This document shows, piece by piece, positions 44,863 through 53,498 of a stretch of 64,000 nucleotides of DNA; the first letter of the stretch is position 1, and each line of letters starts with the position of its first letter. A model generated the notes under the pieces. That model was given only the letters and a program-made list of their open reading frames with translations, made no database searches and was not told the DNA's origin. The position numbers and the translations under genes are program-made. This DNA comes from Jiulongibacter sp024742395 (GTDB taxonomy: Bacteria; Bacteroidota; Bacteroidia; Cytophagales; Spirosomataceae): NCBI GenBank assembly GCA_965249455.1, contig OZ252236.1, positions 4,836,001 through 4,900,000 of the forward strand, read 5' to 3'.

Positions 44863-45336
44863 TTAGATAGAAATTTCTACTACTTCTACTTCTACTAAAC
44901 CTGCCGGAGCCTGTATTTGAGCTTTCTCTCCTACTGCTTTTCCTAACAAGCCTTTCGCAAACGGCGAATTAATAGAGATCTTCCCCTCTTTCAGGTTAGC
45001 CTCCTCTTCAGCCACAAGAGTGTAAACCATCTTAGCCCCATTCTTAAGGTTTTTGATAGTTACTTTATTCATTAATGACACATGTGTCATGCTAATTGCA
45101 GATTCATCCAATACTCTGGCATTGGCCATTAAATTTTCCAGTTTAGAAATCTCTGTTTCTAAAAGACCCTGGGCATCCTTGGCTGCATCGTATTCTGCGT
45201 TTTCAGAAAGATCACCTTTATCACGTGCTTCTGCTATTTGACGGGCTATTTCGGTACGTCCTTTACCTTTCATCTCCTTCAGCTTCTCCTTTAGGTTGTC
45301 GTAGCCTGACTGTGTGTAATATTGAAATTTAGACAT
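44863..45336 (-). CDS. greA: Transcription elongation factor GreA
   Basis: RNA-polymerase factor of 157 residues that stimulates transcript cleavage in arrested complexes. The N-terminal coiled coil (residues 1-75) has the acidic tip in DKGDLSENAEYDAAKDAQG (the two acidic catalytic residues lie in GDLSENAEY), and the C-terminal domain ends in AQIQAPAGLVEVEVVEI. It is first in the greA-HIT operon. Its leader of about 175 bases carries two terminator-like hairpins. Confidence 0.96.
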   Translation of the reverse strand: MSKFQYYTQSGYDNLKEKLKEMKGKGRTEIARQIAEARDKGDLSENAEYDAAKDAQGLLETEISKLENLMANARVLDESAISMTHVSLMNKVTIKNLKNGAKMVYTLVAEEEANLKEGKISINSPFAKGLLGKAVGEKAQIQAPAGLVEVEVVEISI

Positions 45337-45360
45337 AGTAATAATTTATCTATGGTTTCG

Positions 45361-45424
45361 AAAAAAAACTGCCCTCCACATTTGCGGAGGGTAGAAAAAA
45401 AAAGAACGGCTATATTCACCGTTC
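45361..45424 (-). terminator. Two tandem terminator-like hairpins in the greA leader
   Basis: Read on the minus strand, the first hairpin (GAACGG and CCGTTC arms, 45404-45424, nine-base loop) is followed by nine T (45395-45403). The second (CCCTCC and GGAGGG arms, 45372-45391, eight-base loop) is followed after AG by eight T (45361-45368). They lie between the predicted greA promoter and its start codon at 45336. They may act as an attenuator, or stop antisense transcripts from the hemE operon that would run across fmt. Confidence 0.7.
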
Positions 45425-45519
45425 CTACTAATCATTTGATTGTTAATAGAAACTGCTTCAGTCTCGCTCTCTGAATATAAAATTTGTCGTTTGTGACTTC
45501 ATTCTCAATGTTTGAGTAT

Positions 45520-45549
45520 CAAAATTACAAATTAATCTTGTCATAGCAA
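45520..45549 (-). promoter_or_regulatory. greA promoter
   Basis: On the minus strand TTG (45547-45549), a 19-base spacer, and TAATTTTG (45520-45527) match the Bacteroidota promoter. The start site would be near 45513, giving a leader of about 175 bases. Confidence 0.6.
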
Positions 45550-45583
45550 TATAGACAAGAAGAATAAGAATCACGAAGTTTTA

Positions 45584-45591
45584 TAGCTTTG
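45584..45591 (+). promoter_or_regulatory. Candidate -7 element of fmt
   Basis: TAGCTTTG matches TAnnTTTG, 19 bases before the fmt ATG. No -33 match is visible. It is divergent from the greA promoter. Confidence 0.4.
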
Positions 45592-45610
45592 CATTTAATA
45601 AAAACAGGAT

Positions 45611-46561
45611 ATGAGAATTATTTTCATGGGCACCCCGGATTTTGCGGTGGAAAGTCTTAAAGTTTTGGTAGAAAACCACTGCAATGTGGTAGCGGTAATC
45701 ACTGCACCTGACAAACCCGCTGGCAGAGGTCAAAAACTTAGAGAAACACCTGTTAAAGTGTATGCTAATCAGAATAATATCCCGGTTCTGCAGCCACCCA
45801 GATTAAAGAATCCTGAGTTTCTTGAAGAATTACGCTCTTACAAAGCTGATTTACAGATTGTGGTGGCATTCAGAATGCTTCCTGAAATTATCTGGGCTAT
45901 GCCTCCAAAAGGTACATTTAATCTGCATGGTTCTTTGCTGCCGCAGTATAGAGGTGCAGCACCCATTAACTGGGCCATTATGAATGGCGAAGAGCAAACA
46001 GGAGTTACTACCTTCTTTATTGAAAAAGAAATAGATACCGGCAAAATCATGTTTACAGACACCTTGGATATAAGTGAAAACATGACAGCGGGTGAATTAC
46101 ATGATGAAATGATGGTAGCTGGTGCCAATCTGGTTTTAAAAACGGTTAGAGCCATTGAAAAAAATGAATATCCCGTAGTAGCTCAAAACGAACTGATAAA
46201 TTCAGAAACAGAATTAAAAGAAGCTCCCAAAATACATAAAGAAACCTGTCAAATAAACTGGAACAAAACCGCGACTGAAGTTCATAATCTTATCAGAGGA
46301 TTAAGTCCTTATCCCGCAGCCTGGGCCGAGCTAATGGTCAATGGTAAGCAGCAGGCGGTTAAGATCTTTGAAAGTCGGGTAGCCGATAATAAGTCAGGTA
46401 TCACAGGAAAAATAGATACAGACAATAAAACGTATTTGTCTGTTGGAACCGCTTTGGGCTCAGTGCATATTTTGAGTCTACAGATGCCCGGAAAAAAGAG
46501 GATTAGCATTGAGGAGTTTTTACGTGGCTACGATGCTAACAGCCTGGAGGTAGTCCTTTAA
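45611..46561 (+). CDS. fmt: Methionyl-tRNA formyltransferase
   Basis: Formylates initiator Met-tRNA using 10-formyltetrahydrofolate, 316 residues. The N-terminal formyltransferase domain has MGTPDFAVESLKVL and the catalytic block FNLHGSLLPQYRGAAPINWAI (conserved Asn, His; the later Asp lies in FIEKEIDTGKI). The C-terminal OB-like domain (from about residue 205) holds INWNKTATEVHNLIRGLSPYP. Length is standard. Its TAA interlocks with the stop of the convergent lipoprotein gene as TTAA. The upstream neighbour is greA, divergent. Confidence 0.96.
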   Translation: MRIIFMGTPDFAVESLKVLVENHCNVVAVITAPDKPAGRGQKLRETPVKVYANQNNIPVLQPPRLKNPEFLEELRSYKADLQIVVAFRMLPEIIWAMPPKGTFNLHGSLLPQYRGAAPINWAIMNGEEQTGVTTFFIEKEIDTGKIMFTDTLDISENMTAGELHDEMMVAGANLVLKTVRAIEKNEYPVVAQNELINSETELKEAPKIHKETCQINWNKTATEVHNLIRGLSPYPAAWAELMVNGKQQAVKIFESRVADNKSGITGKIDTDNKTYLSVGTALGSVHILSLQMPGKKRISIEEFLRGYDANSLEVVL

Positions 46562-47172
46562 TACGGCAATAATTTAGCGAGCTCATGAACGGTACTGGTA
46601 CCGAGTCTTTTGGGTGTATCCATTCCACTGGTTGGTCTCTGGCTAAGTTCTTTGCTCCAAAGCAACTCTCCTGAGCCACCGTCAAATAACCTTGCCTGCG
46701 TGGCGGCTCCGCCCTGACCCGGGCCTCCAAATCCGAATGGGTAAACCACTATTTGGGTACTGCCGGTAATTAAAGCGTCTACATTTAATACCCGGCATAA
46801 ATCTGCTCTGTTTAGTGTAGGAAGTTCCTGAATTTTTATGCCAGCCTCTGCCAATGCCTTGTTTGTGCTGACAAAATCTTGAATTACCTTTTCTAATTTT
46901 CCCTTCTCTACCCTTTTTGCCAAAGTAATAAAGAGTTCCTTTTGTAAATCTAGGCCGGCTAATCGCTCTTGTTCCTGCCAGTAGCTGGCAGATTTCCTCC
47001 CCCTTCTGTTCTGACCTTCTTTGTACTCATCATTGAAAGTGACTACAAATGGTAAAATAGCAATCCTCTGATGAAACTGAGTCTGATTCTGCAGATTATC
47101 AGATACATAGGGAGCATTTACTTTACAGCCAACTAAGACTAAAACAAGGGCAAAACCAACGAATGTTTTCAT
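46558..47172 (-). CDS. Lipoprotein of the GNA1162-like type (paralogue A)
   Basis: Lipoprotein of 204 residues (VLVLVGC). It starts with NAPYVSDNLQ, then FHQRIAILPF and ends in ELAKLLPY, a frame it shares with the 180-residue neighbour. The central ALCRVLNVDALITGSTQIVVYPFG-like region (RADLCRVLNVDALI) recalls the CsgG/GNA1162 fold, which forms or supports outer-membrane assemblies. I cannot assign a function. A glycine-rich loop (GFGGPGQGGAA) is specific to this copy. It follows its paralogue by 34 bases and shares its stop with fmt. Confidence 0.75.
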   Translation of the reverse strand: MKTFVGFALVLVLVGCKVNAPYVSDNLQNQTQFHQRIAILPFVVTFNDEYKEGQNRRGRKSASYWQEQERLAGLDLQKELFITLAKRVEKGKLEKVIQDFVSTNKALAEAGIKIQELPTLNRADLCRVLNVDALITGSTQIVVYPFGFGGPGQGGAATQARLFDGGSGELLWSKELSQRPTSGMDTPKRLGTSTVHELAKLLPY

Positions 47173-47206
47173 AACCTAATAAACGCATATTACGGCTAAA
47201 ATGTTG

Positions 47207-47749
47207 CTAATAGGGTAACAGCTTAGCCATATCTGTTATAATAATATTGATCAGCTTATCTGCAGTTTCTGCTCTGACTATTGACTCCATGGTGAGTTCC
47301 TTTCGCCAGATGAGATCTCCTTTATGATAATCATAAATTGAGCTCTGCATACTTACTTTAACGTCATTAAATTTATGCTTTCTGAAGAATCCTTCGCTTA
47401 ACATGACAGCATCTACTCCCAGTAATTTGCAGAGAGCCGCTTTGTCAATATCCTTTATTATTTTTTCTGAGATATTTGAGGACTTGAGAATTCGGGATGT
47501 TTCCTGATAATTTTGAATAGAAATAGATGACTGCCCTCTTTCCACCCTCTTTGCCAGGGCAATAAACAGGTTTCTCTGCAAATCAGAGTCTAGTCTTAAA
47601 TTGCTGATTCTTGAATGAATCTGAACAGGTAATATGGCTATTTTCTTGTGAAAAGAAACTAAGGTCTGAAAATCAGAGGAAACATAAGGCGGCTTAGTAA
47701 CACATGAGCTCATGAAATAAATGAGCAGTATGAAACTAAGCCTCTTCAT
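47207..47749 (-). CDS. Lipoprotein of the GNA1162-like type (paralogue B)
   Basis: Lipoprotein of 180 residues (FMSSC). It shares with the next gene the leading KPPYVSSDFQTLVSFHKKIAIL, the ALAKRVERG helix, ALCKLLGVDAVML and the final MAKLLPY, so it is a tandem duplicate. The Gly-rich loop is missing. Its ATG overlaps the hemE stop as TAATG, so it is translationally coupled to hemE, although no link to heme synthesis is evident. The role is unknown; outer-membrane trafficking is a guess. Confidence 0.75.
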   Translation of the reverse strand: MKRLSFILLIYFMSSCVTKPPYVSSDFQTLVSFHKKIAILPVQIHSRISNLRLDSDLQRNLFIALAKRVERGQSSISIQNYQETSRILKSSNISEKIIKDIDKAALCKLLGVDAVMLSEGFFRKHKFNDVKVSMQSSIYDYHKGDLIWRKELTMESIVRAETADKLINIIITDMAKLLPY

Positions 47750-48768
47750 TAGAAACTTTTAACGGTATCAATAAAGCATTTTACATTGTCAGGGTTTGTA
47801 TCAGGATAGACCCCATGACCTAAATTGGCAATGTATCGCTGTTTACCAAAGGCAGTCAGCATGGCTTTGGTATTCCTTTCAATCTCACTGAAAGAGCCGT
47901 AAAGAACACATGGATCCAAATTACCCTGAAGCGTTTTATTGGGAATCAACTTTCTGGATTCAGAAATACTCATGTTCCAGTCTAATCCTACCACCTGGCA
48001 GTCTAACTGACCAATCTCCTCTCGGGCAAAATAGGCCCCCTTTGCAAAAACCGTAACAGGTGTCTCCTGAATGGCATCACATATTTGTTTTATGTATGGA
48101 ATAGCAAAAGCTGAGTATTGTTCAGGCGAAAGTATACCTGCCCAGCTATCAAAAATCTGAACCAAATCAGCTCCTGCAGCTATCTGAGCCTTTAAATACG
48201 TTATGGTAACATCCGTAATTTTTTGTAGCAAGGCTCTTGAAATTTCAGGCTCTGTGTACAGCATTTTCTTAGCCAATGAAAAGGTTTTAGATCCTTTGCC
48301 TTCTATCATGTAACAAAAAATGGTAAATGGTGCACCGGCAAAACCAATAAGCGGCACTCTCCCATTTAAATCCTTCTTTACCAATTTTATGGCATCAATC
48401 ACATAAGCCAAATGATGCTCAATATCTTCCGTGTTTAAAGCATGAATATCGGCCTCAGTTTTAACAGTTTTAGGAAAAACAGGACCCTTTTTCTCCACCA
48501 TTTCATATGGTAAATTCATTGCCTCGGGTACCACAAGAATATCTGAAAAGATAATAGCGGCGTCTACTCCTAAAATATCTACCGGCTGTATGGTCACTTC
48601 TGCGGCCATTTCGGGCGATTTAGCGAGATTGATAAAACTTCCGGCTTTGGCTCTTACCTCACGATACTCTTTGAGGATTCTACCTGCCTGACGCATAGTC
48701 CATACCGGAATACGCTCTACTTCTTCTCCTTTAGCTGCTCTTAAAAGCAGATCATTTTTCAAATTCAT
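47749..48768 (-). CDS. hemE: Uroporphyrinogen decarboxylase
   Basis: Cytoplasmic heme-pathway enzyme of 339 residues: removes four carboxyls from uroporphyrinogen III to give coproporphyrinogen III. The N-terminal signature PVWTMRQAGRILKEYREVR and the internal GFAGAPFTIFCYMIEGKGSK are diagnostic, with the late ANLGHGVYPDTNPDNVKCF block. Length is normal. First gene of a three-gene run with two lipoproteins. Predicted to be leaderless or nearly so. Confidence 0.97.
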   Translation of the reverse strand: MNLKNDLLLRAAKGEEVERIPVWTMRQAGRILKEYREVRAKAGSFINLAKSPEMAAEVTIQPVDILGVDAAIIFSDILVVPEAMNLPYEMVEKKGPVFPKTVKTEADIHALNTEDIEHHLAYVIDAIKLVKKDLNGRVPLIGFAGAPFTIFCYMIEGKGSKTFSLAKKMLYTEPEISRALLQKITDVTITYLKAQIAAGADLVQIFDSWAGILSPEQYSAFAIPYIKQICDAIQETPVTVFAKGAYFAREEIGQLDCQVVGLDWNMSISESRKLIPNKTLQGNLDPCVLYGSFSEIERNTKAMLTAFGKQRYIANLGHGVYPDTNPDNVKCFIDTVKSF

Positions 48769-48772
48769 GCCG

Positions 48773-48780
48773 CAAAAATA
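48773..48780 (-). promoter_or_regulatory. Candidate -7 element of hemE
   Basis: TATTTTTG on the minus strand ends four bases before the hemE ATG, the same spacing as at gpsA. A leaderless or very short-leader transcript is implied. No -33 match is seen. Confidence 0.4.
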
Positions 48781-48948
48781 AGTGCTTAAGACTTAATTAA
48801 TGTCTATAAGTCAGAAAACTGTTTACTATTTAGTTCTGAACCATTACCAAGATCTTTCATCTACTGTATTTTTATTAATATCAGCAGGATTTGTATATCC
48901 CATTATCAAAGTTGATTTTTGATTTTAATAAAACTAAACCCTATTAAA

Positions 48949-49938
48949 GTGAACTATAGAATACTCGGCAAAACTAACCTTAGCATTTCAGAAATTAGCC
49001 TTGGCACTTGGCAAGTAGGTGGTAAATGGGGAGATCCTTTTGACTTTTCGTTAGCAAATAATATACTTAGCGAGGCCGTTGAAAAAGGCGTTAACTTTAT
49101 TGACACCGCAGATGTTTACGGAAATGAAGTAGGCCAGAGTGAAACCGCCGTAGGCAAGTTTCTCAAAAGCAGATCTGAAGAAATTTATGTAGCAACAAAG
49201 TGCGGTCGCCAGCTTAGCCCACATACAAATGAGGCATACCAACCTGCCGTTTTAAGAAAATTTGTGGAAGATAGCTTGAAGCGATTGTCAATAGATAGAA
49301 TAGACCTAATTCAGCTTCATTGCCCACCTACAGAAGTTTATTACAGACCCGAAATATTCGGGCTTTTTGAGAAACTAAAAGAAGAGGGCAAAATCAGGCA
49401 TCTTGGCGTTAGTGTAGAGAAGATTGAAGAAGGACTGAAAGCCATTGAATTCGATAATGTTTGTACCGTACAAATTATTTTCAACATGTTCAGACAAAGA
49501 CCTACAGAACTTTTCTTTGAGCAAGTAAAGAAAAAAAATGTAGGAGTACTGGCCAGAGTTCCGTTAGCCAGTGGACTTTTGACTGGTAAGTTTTCAAAAG
49601 ATAGCACGTTTGGAGCCAATGATCACCGCTCCTTTAATCGGAATGGCGAAATGTTTGACAAAGGCGAAACCTTCTCTGGAATAGATTACCAAACAGGTCT
49701 GAAAGCGGTTGAAGAACTTAAAACTATTTTTGCCGGACAAAACCTGGCTCAGATGGCTCTTCGATGGATTTTAGATTTTGAGGCCATCAGCTGTGTCATT
49801 CCGGGAGCAAGCAGACCCGAGCATATATCTATGAATCTGGATGCTTTAAACGCTCCTAATCTAAGGCCTGAACAATGCATTGCCGTGAACAGAGTGTATG
49901 AAAAGTATATTAAAGAAAGCGTACACCATCTCTGGTAA
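48949..49938 (+). CDS. Aldo/keto reductase
   Basis: NADPH-dependent reductase of 329 residues with an AKR TIM barrel. The catalytic tetrad is visible: Asp in INFIDTADVYG-type FIDTADVYG, Tyr in the same motif, Lys in VATKCGR and His in IQLHCPP. The cofactor-binding end is SCVIPGASRPEH. I choose the GTG at 48949, because VNYRILGKTNLSISEISLG fits the family start; the frame reaches an upstream TTG at 48919. The substrate is unknown. It lies 53 bases before a second, different aldo/keto reductase. Confidence 0.88.
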   Translation: MNYRILGKTNLSISEISLGTWQVGGKWGDPFDFSLANNILSEAVEKGVNFIDTADVYGNEVGQSETAVGKFLKSRSEEIYVATKCGRQLSPHTNEAYQPAVLRKFVEDSLKRLSIDRIDLIQLHCPPTEVYYRPEIFGLFEKLKEEGKIRHLGVSVEKIEEGLKAIEFDNVCTVQIIFNMFRQRPTELFFEQVKKKNVGVLARVPLASGLLTGKFSKDSTFGANDHRSFNRNGEMFDKGETFSGIDYQTGLKAVEELKTIFAGQNLAQMALRWILDFEAISCVIPGASRPEHISMNLDALNAPNLRPEQCIAVNRVYEKYIKESVHHLW

Positions 49939-49991
49939 AAACACGAATACCTTATTTTTTTGAATCTATATTTTAACCCAATACATATAAA

Positions 49992-50987
49992 ATGACCTAC
50001 ATAGCAAACCCTGCCAGATACGATAATATGGCATACCGAAGATGTGGAAAGAGCGGTATTCGACTGCCAGAGATTTCTTTGGGCCTTTGGCATAATTTCG
50101 GTGGAGTAGACACTTATGAAACCTATCGTGATATCCTGAGAACAGCCTTTGATGCAGGTGTGACCCATTTTGACCTGGCAAATAACTATGGCCCGCCTCC
50201 GGGTTCAGCTGAAGAAAACTTTGGTTCTATCCTGAAAAAAGATTTTTTGCCTTACCGAGATGAATTGATTATTTCCTCTAAAGCTGGTTACCACATGTGG
50301 CCTGGTCCGTACGGAGAATGGGGTTCCAGAAAATACCTTATTGCCAGCTGCAATGCCAGTTTAAAACGAATGGGGCTGGAATATGTAGATATATTTTACT
50401 CACATCGTCCCGACCCTGATACCCCAATGGAAGAAACCATGGGTGCATTAGACCATATTGTTCGTTCTGGTAAAGCTCTTTATGCCGGGCTAAGCAATTA
50501 CAATCCGGAACAAACGGCTGAAGCTGTGGCTATCCTGAAAGACCTGGGTACCCCATGTCTGATTCATCAGCCCAAATACAGTATGTTTGTTAGAGAGCCG
50601 GAAGAAGGACTTCTTGATGTTCTTGGGGACAATGAGATCGGTTGTATTCCTTTTTCACCTCTGGCCCAGGGACTATTAACCAATAAATACCTCAATGGTA
50701 TTCCTGAAGGCTCTAGAGCGGCACTGGATCATGGCTTCCTACAAAAAGATGAAATTAATGATGTGGTGATAAACAAGATTAAAAAGCTCAATGAAATAGC
50801 AGTTAGTCGTGGGCAATCTTTGGCTCAAATGGCTATAGCCTGGCTACTGAAAGATCAAAGAATTACTACTGTATTAATTGGTGCAAGCAGAGTTTCTCAG
50901 CTCAAAAACTCCTTAGGAGCTCTTGATAATAAGCATTTTTCTGCTGAAGAACTTCAGCAAATTGAAAGTATCCTGGCTGCCAAATAA
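49992..50987 (+). CDS. YghZ-like aldo/keto reductase (L-glyceraldehyde 3-phosphate reductase type)
   Basis: Reductase of 331 residues. The opening MAYRRCGKSGIRLPEISLGLWHNFG and the block HFDLANNYGPPPGSAEENFG, then SSKAGYHMWPGPYGEWGSRKYL, are hallmarks of the YghZ (AKR14) group, which reduces L-glyceraldehyde 3-phosphate and methylglyoxal. The tetrad Asp, Tyr, Lys and His (in YSHRPDPDTP) is intact. Tandem with the preceding AKR and ended by a bidirectional terminator. The start has twelve residues before the family consensus; Met13 is an alternative. Confidence 0.9.
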   Translation: MTYIANPARYDNMAYRRCGKSGIRLPEISLGLWHNFGGVDTYETYRDILRTAFDAGVTHFDLANNYGPPPGSAEENFGSILKKDFLPYRDELIISSKAGYHMWPGPYGEWGSRKYLIASCNASLKRMGLEYVDIFYSHRPDPDTPMEETMGALDHIVRSGKALYAGLSNYNPEQTAEAVAILKDLGTPCLIHQPKYSMFVREPEEGLLDVLGDNEIGCIPFSPLAQGLLTNKYLNGIPEGSRAALDHGFLQKDEINDVVINKIKKLNEIAVSRGQSLAQMAIAWLLKDQRITTVLIGASRVSQLKNSLGALDNKHFSAEELQQIESILAAK

Positions 50988-50993
50988 TTCAAT

Positions 50994-51020
50994 GAGGCCT
51001 GAGTAACTTATTCAGGCCTC
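50994..51020. terminator. Bidirectional terminator
   Basis: GAGGCCTGA and TCAGGCCTC (nine pairs, nine-base loop) between two convergent genes. Only short T-rich runs follow (TCTTATTAT on the plus strand), so efficiency is uncertain. Confidence 0.65.
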
Positions 51021-51025
51021 TCTTA

Positions 51026-52096
51026 TTATAATTTCTTAGTTGGAAAAATTGCCTTAAAAGTAGCTACATCGCTCAGCTCAGGATTTTCAGGTACTTTATC
51101 AAATCTATCCAGAAAACCACCTGCACTACTCCATACCGTATGCATCATTCCTTTATATCGAGGCTTAGTCTCCTTGGTGGCCCCTTTTATCAGAGCTTCC
51201 AGTAATGATTTCTGCTGTAAGGAAACAGAAGGTATTCTCCACGGACAAGTCACTACATCAAAACCTTTCAGAGCAAAATAGGAGGCTGTGGGATCAGCCC
51301 TTTCGTAATGCCAATCACAAATGACTACATCTTTAGGAATTAGATCGACGGCTCGGTGAGTATTGTTCATACTGGCCTCCCACATACCTATTCCTGTGGT
51401 TTTTCCATCAATTAGCCGGTCTCCCCACATCCATAGTTTCTTACCTGAAAGAGCCAGATGATTTCGAATACTAGCTACTTCTCCTGCAAAAAGCTCTGCT
51501 TTATCTCTCCCACTACATCTTGGGCATTTGTCATCTCCGATATAAAAAACTTCATCAAGACCAGCATGAAAAGCATCTGCTTTAAAAGCTTCTGTGATCT
51601 CATCTACTAACTGAAATACTACATTATGTACTTCCGGATGCAATGGGCAGTAACTCTTACAATACAGTCCATCTTCATTAGGCCATTCATATTTTTCCGG
51701 CAATACTATATGAGGGGTTTCATCAAACTCAGGATAAACTTCAAGAAGTTTTTCTAAATCGCTGTGCCAGGACTGATGACCTAATAAATTAATTTGAGGA
51801 ATAATCTTGATTTTATTTCTCTTGGCAGCCGCCACCAGTAAATCAACCTCCTTTTGACTCAAAGCCCCTTTATTTACCAATTTGGGCTGGGACTTGTATT
51901 CATAATTATAATCGACTCTTAGAACCAAAACATTGATACCTCTTGGACCTAATTCCTCATCCATAAATCGTACAAAACGAGGAACATCTTCTTTACCCGG
52001 CACCCCAATAGCCAGGCCCCTGACGCCATCAGCTTCTTGAGCCAGTATGGGCTTAAAGGAAAAAACGATTAAGAAAAGTACCAGTATGTTTTTCAT
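51026..52096 (-). CDS. GH20-like glycoside hydrolase, secreted
   Basis: Secreted TIM-barrel protein of 356 residues with a signal peptide ending at FKPILAQ. The catalytic pair is seen in HAGLDEVFYIGD (Asp-Glu), the GH20 position, and PQINLLGHQSWHSDL precedes it as in hexosaminidases. The N-terminal GH20b domain is absent, so it is shorter than typical enzymes (about 500 or more). A CxxC-containing DDKCPRCSGRDK loop is unusual and may bind metal. It probably acts on terminal N-acetylhexosamine. Three bases upstream is an HGSNAT-like acyltransferase. Confidence 0.75.
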   Translation of the reverse strand: MKNILVLFLIVFSFKPILAQEADGVRGLAIGVPGKEDVPRFVRFMDEELGPRGINVLVLRVDYNYEYKSQPKLVNKGALSQKEVDLLVAAAKRNKIKIIPQINLLGHQSWHSDLEKLLEVYPEFDETPHIVLPEKYEWPNEDGLYCKSYCPLHPEVHNVVFQLVDEITEAFKADAFHAGLDEVFYIGDDKCPRCSGRDKAELFAGEVASIRNHLALSGKKLWMWGDRLIDGKTTGIGMWEASMNNTHRAVDLIPKDVVICDWHYERADPTASYFALKGFDVVTCPWRIPSVSLQQKSLLEALIKGATKETKPRYKGMMHTVWSSAGGFLDRFDKVPENPELSDVATFKAIFPTKKL

Positions 52097-52099
52097 TAT

Positions 52100-53284
52100 T
52101 TACAGTTTTAATCGGATGTTATTTTTAGCTAAAAAAGATGCCCATTTAATCATTAGAAACGCCCATAGAAGCGAACCTCCTACCGCTAAGAACGGACTGC
52201 TATCTTGTTTATAAATAAGAATATTTACTCCGAATGTCCAGATTAAATAATAGAAGATATCCGGAGCTAAATAGGTGGTTAAAGAATTCTCCCCCGCCGG
52301 TTTAAATAAAGAAAACCAGCTCTCTTTTTCCTTTACATCAATTAGAAAGTACAGTAGGGCAAAGAGTAAAAAACTAATTCCTGAGCAAATCAAACCCCAA
52401 CTGGGAGTAGCTTGAATTTTTGATATAATAAACCAATTCCTCAAAAAGAAACCCAAAGAAAGAGAGACCACACCTGCGGTGATCATCGTTAGAATGATGC
52501 GGCTTGACTGTTCTTTGAATTTAACGAGTAGAACGCCCCCAAATAAGCCACTGAGTACAATGGAAGGCGTATTACCGTTAATAATTACCCCAAATACAGG
52601 CTTAAAACTGTTCAAAAAGTCTGTATAGCCCCTTAATGAAAGACAATTAATGAATACAAAAAGAAGCCAGCAACTTAAGATCAAAATGAGGCTATCTTTT
52701 AAGCCAAGATAGACCAAGGATGACACGAGGTAACCCCATCCTATCAAACCAAGAATGCCCCACCAGCTCGTTTCTATCCAGGAAGGCTCTTCTGCACTGC
52801 CTGCTTTAAACTTGAACAGTAATATGCCGATGATCACCACTCCTAAAGCTTTTAAGTATCCCTGATACTTCACTACACTTTCCGGATATTTATTCCATAT
52901 TAAAAATATTCCTACGTAAATCCCAAGTGCCCAAACCGTTTTGGGCATACCACTTAGTTCGGGATTCAGGCGAGAAATATTTACTATTAATACACCAATA
53001 AACAGTAGACTTAAAGTCCTGATGAGTATATGAAGAAGAAAGTCATTCTCTGAAGGATTAATTCTAATTCTTGCTTTGTAAGCAAAAGGAATAGACAGCC
53101 CAACCATAAAAAGGAAACCTGGAAAAACCCAGTCAGCCAATCCCATACCATCAGTTTCTGCCGCAGTATGAGCGAGCCATGCAGGAACTCCCGGAACATA
53201 CAAATCATTAACGAAAAGCATAAGAAAGAGCGTTATGCCTCTCATGATATCGATAGATACGATACGCTTCTTTCTTTTTACCAT
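52100..53284 (-). CDS. HGSNAT/DUF5009-type membrane acyltransferase
   Basis: Inner-membrane protein of 394 residues with about ten to eleven hydrophobic segments. The N-terminal RIVSIDIMRGITLFLML and the PGFLFMVGLSIPFAYK block are typical of the heparan-alpha-glucosaminide N-acetyltransferase (YeiB/HGSNAT-like) family, which moves acetyl groups from cytosol to periplasmic amino sugars. It ends with ENSLTTYLAPDIFYY and RLKL. Directly upstream of the GH20-like gene, with which it forms a two-gene operon; together they suggest periplasmic handling of an amino-sugar glycan. This is inference. Confidence 0.82.
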   Translation of the reverse strand: MVKRKKRIVSIDIMRGITLFLMLFVNDLYVPGVPAWLAHTAAETDGMGLADWVFPGFLFMVGLSIPFAYKARIRINPSENDFLLHILIRTLSLLFIGVLIVNISRLNPELSGMPKTVWALGIYVGIFLIWNKYPESVVKYQGYLKALGVVIIGILLFKFKAGSAEEPSWIETSWWGILGLIGWGYLVSSLVYLGLKDSLILILSCWLLFVFINCLSLRGYTDFLNSFKPVFGVIINGNTPSIVLSGLFGGVLLVKFKEQSSRIILTMITAGVVSLSLGFFLRNWFIISKIQATPSWGLICSGISFLLFALLYFLIDVKEKESWFSLFKPAGENSLTTYLAPDIFYYLIWTFGVNILIYKQDSSPFLAVGGSLLWAFLMIKWASFLAKNNIRLKL

Positions 53285-53498
53285 AGTTTAGTATTAGGAT
53301 ATGAACATTCATGACCTTCAAACAAGTTATTAAAAAATATTAATAAATAAGTTTTCATCAGAATAAATTAGGTATCCTGAACAGCGAAAAAGATCAATGA
53401 TCAAAATATGGCGATCAATTAATTGATAGTTTAAAGGCCAATCTTTTCTTCTCTTTACCTAAGTCATTAACTTCGTGGTTCAAACCATTTCAAATAAA

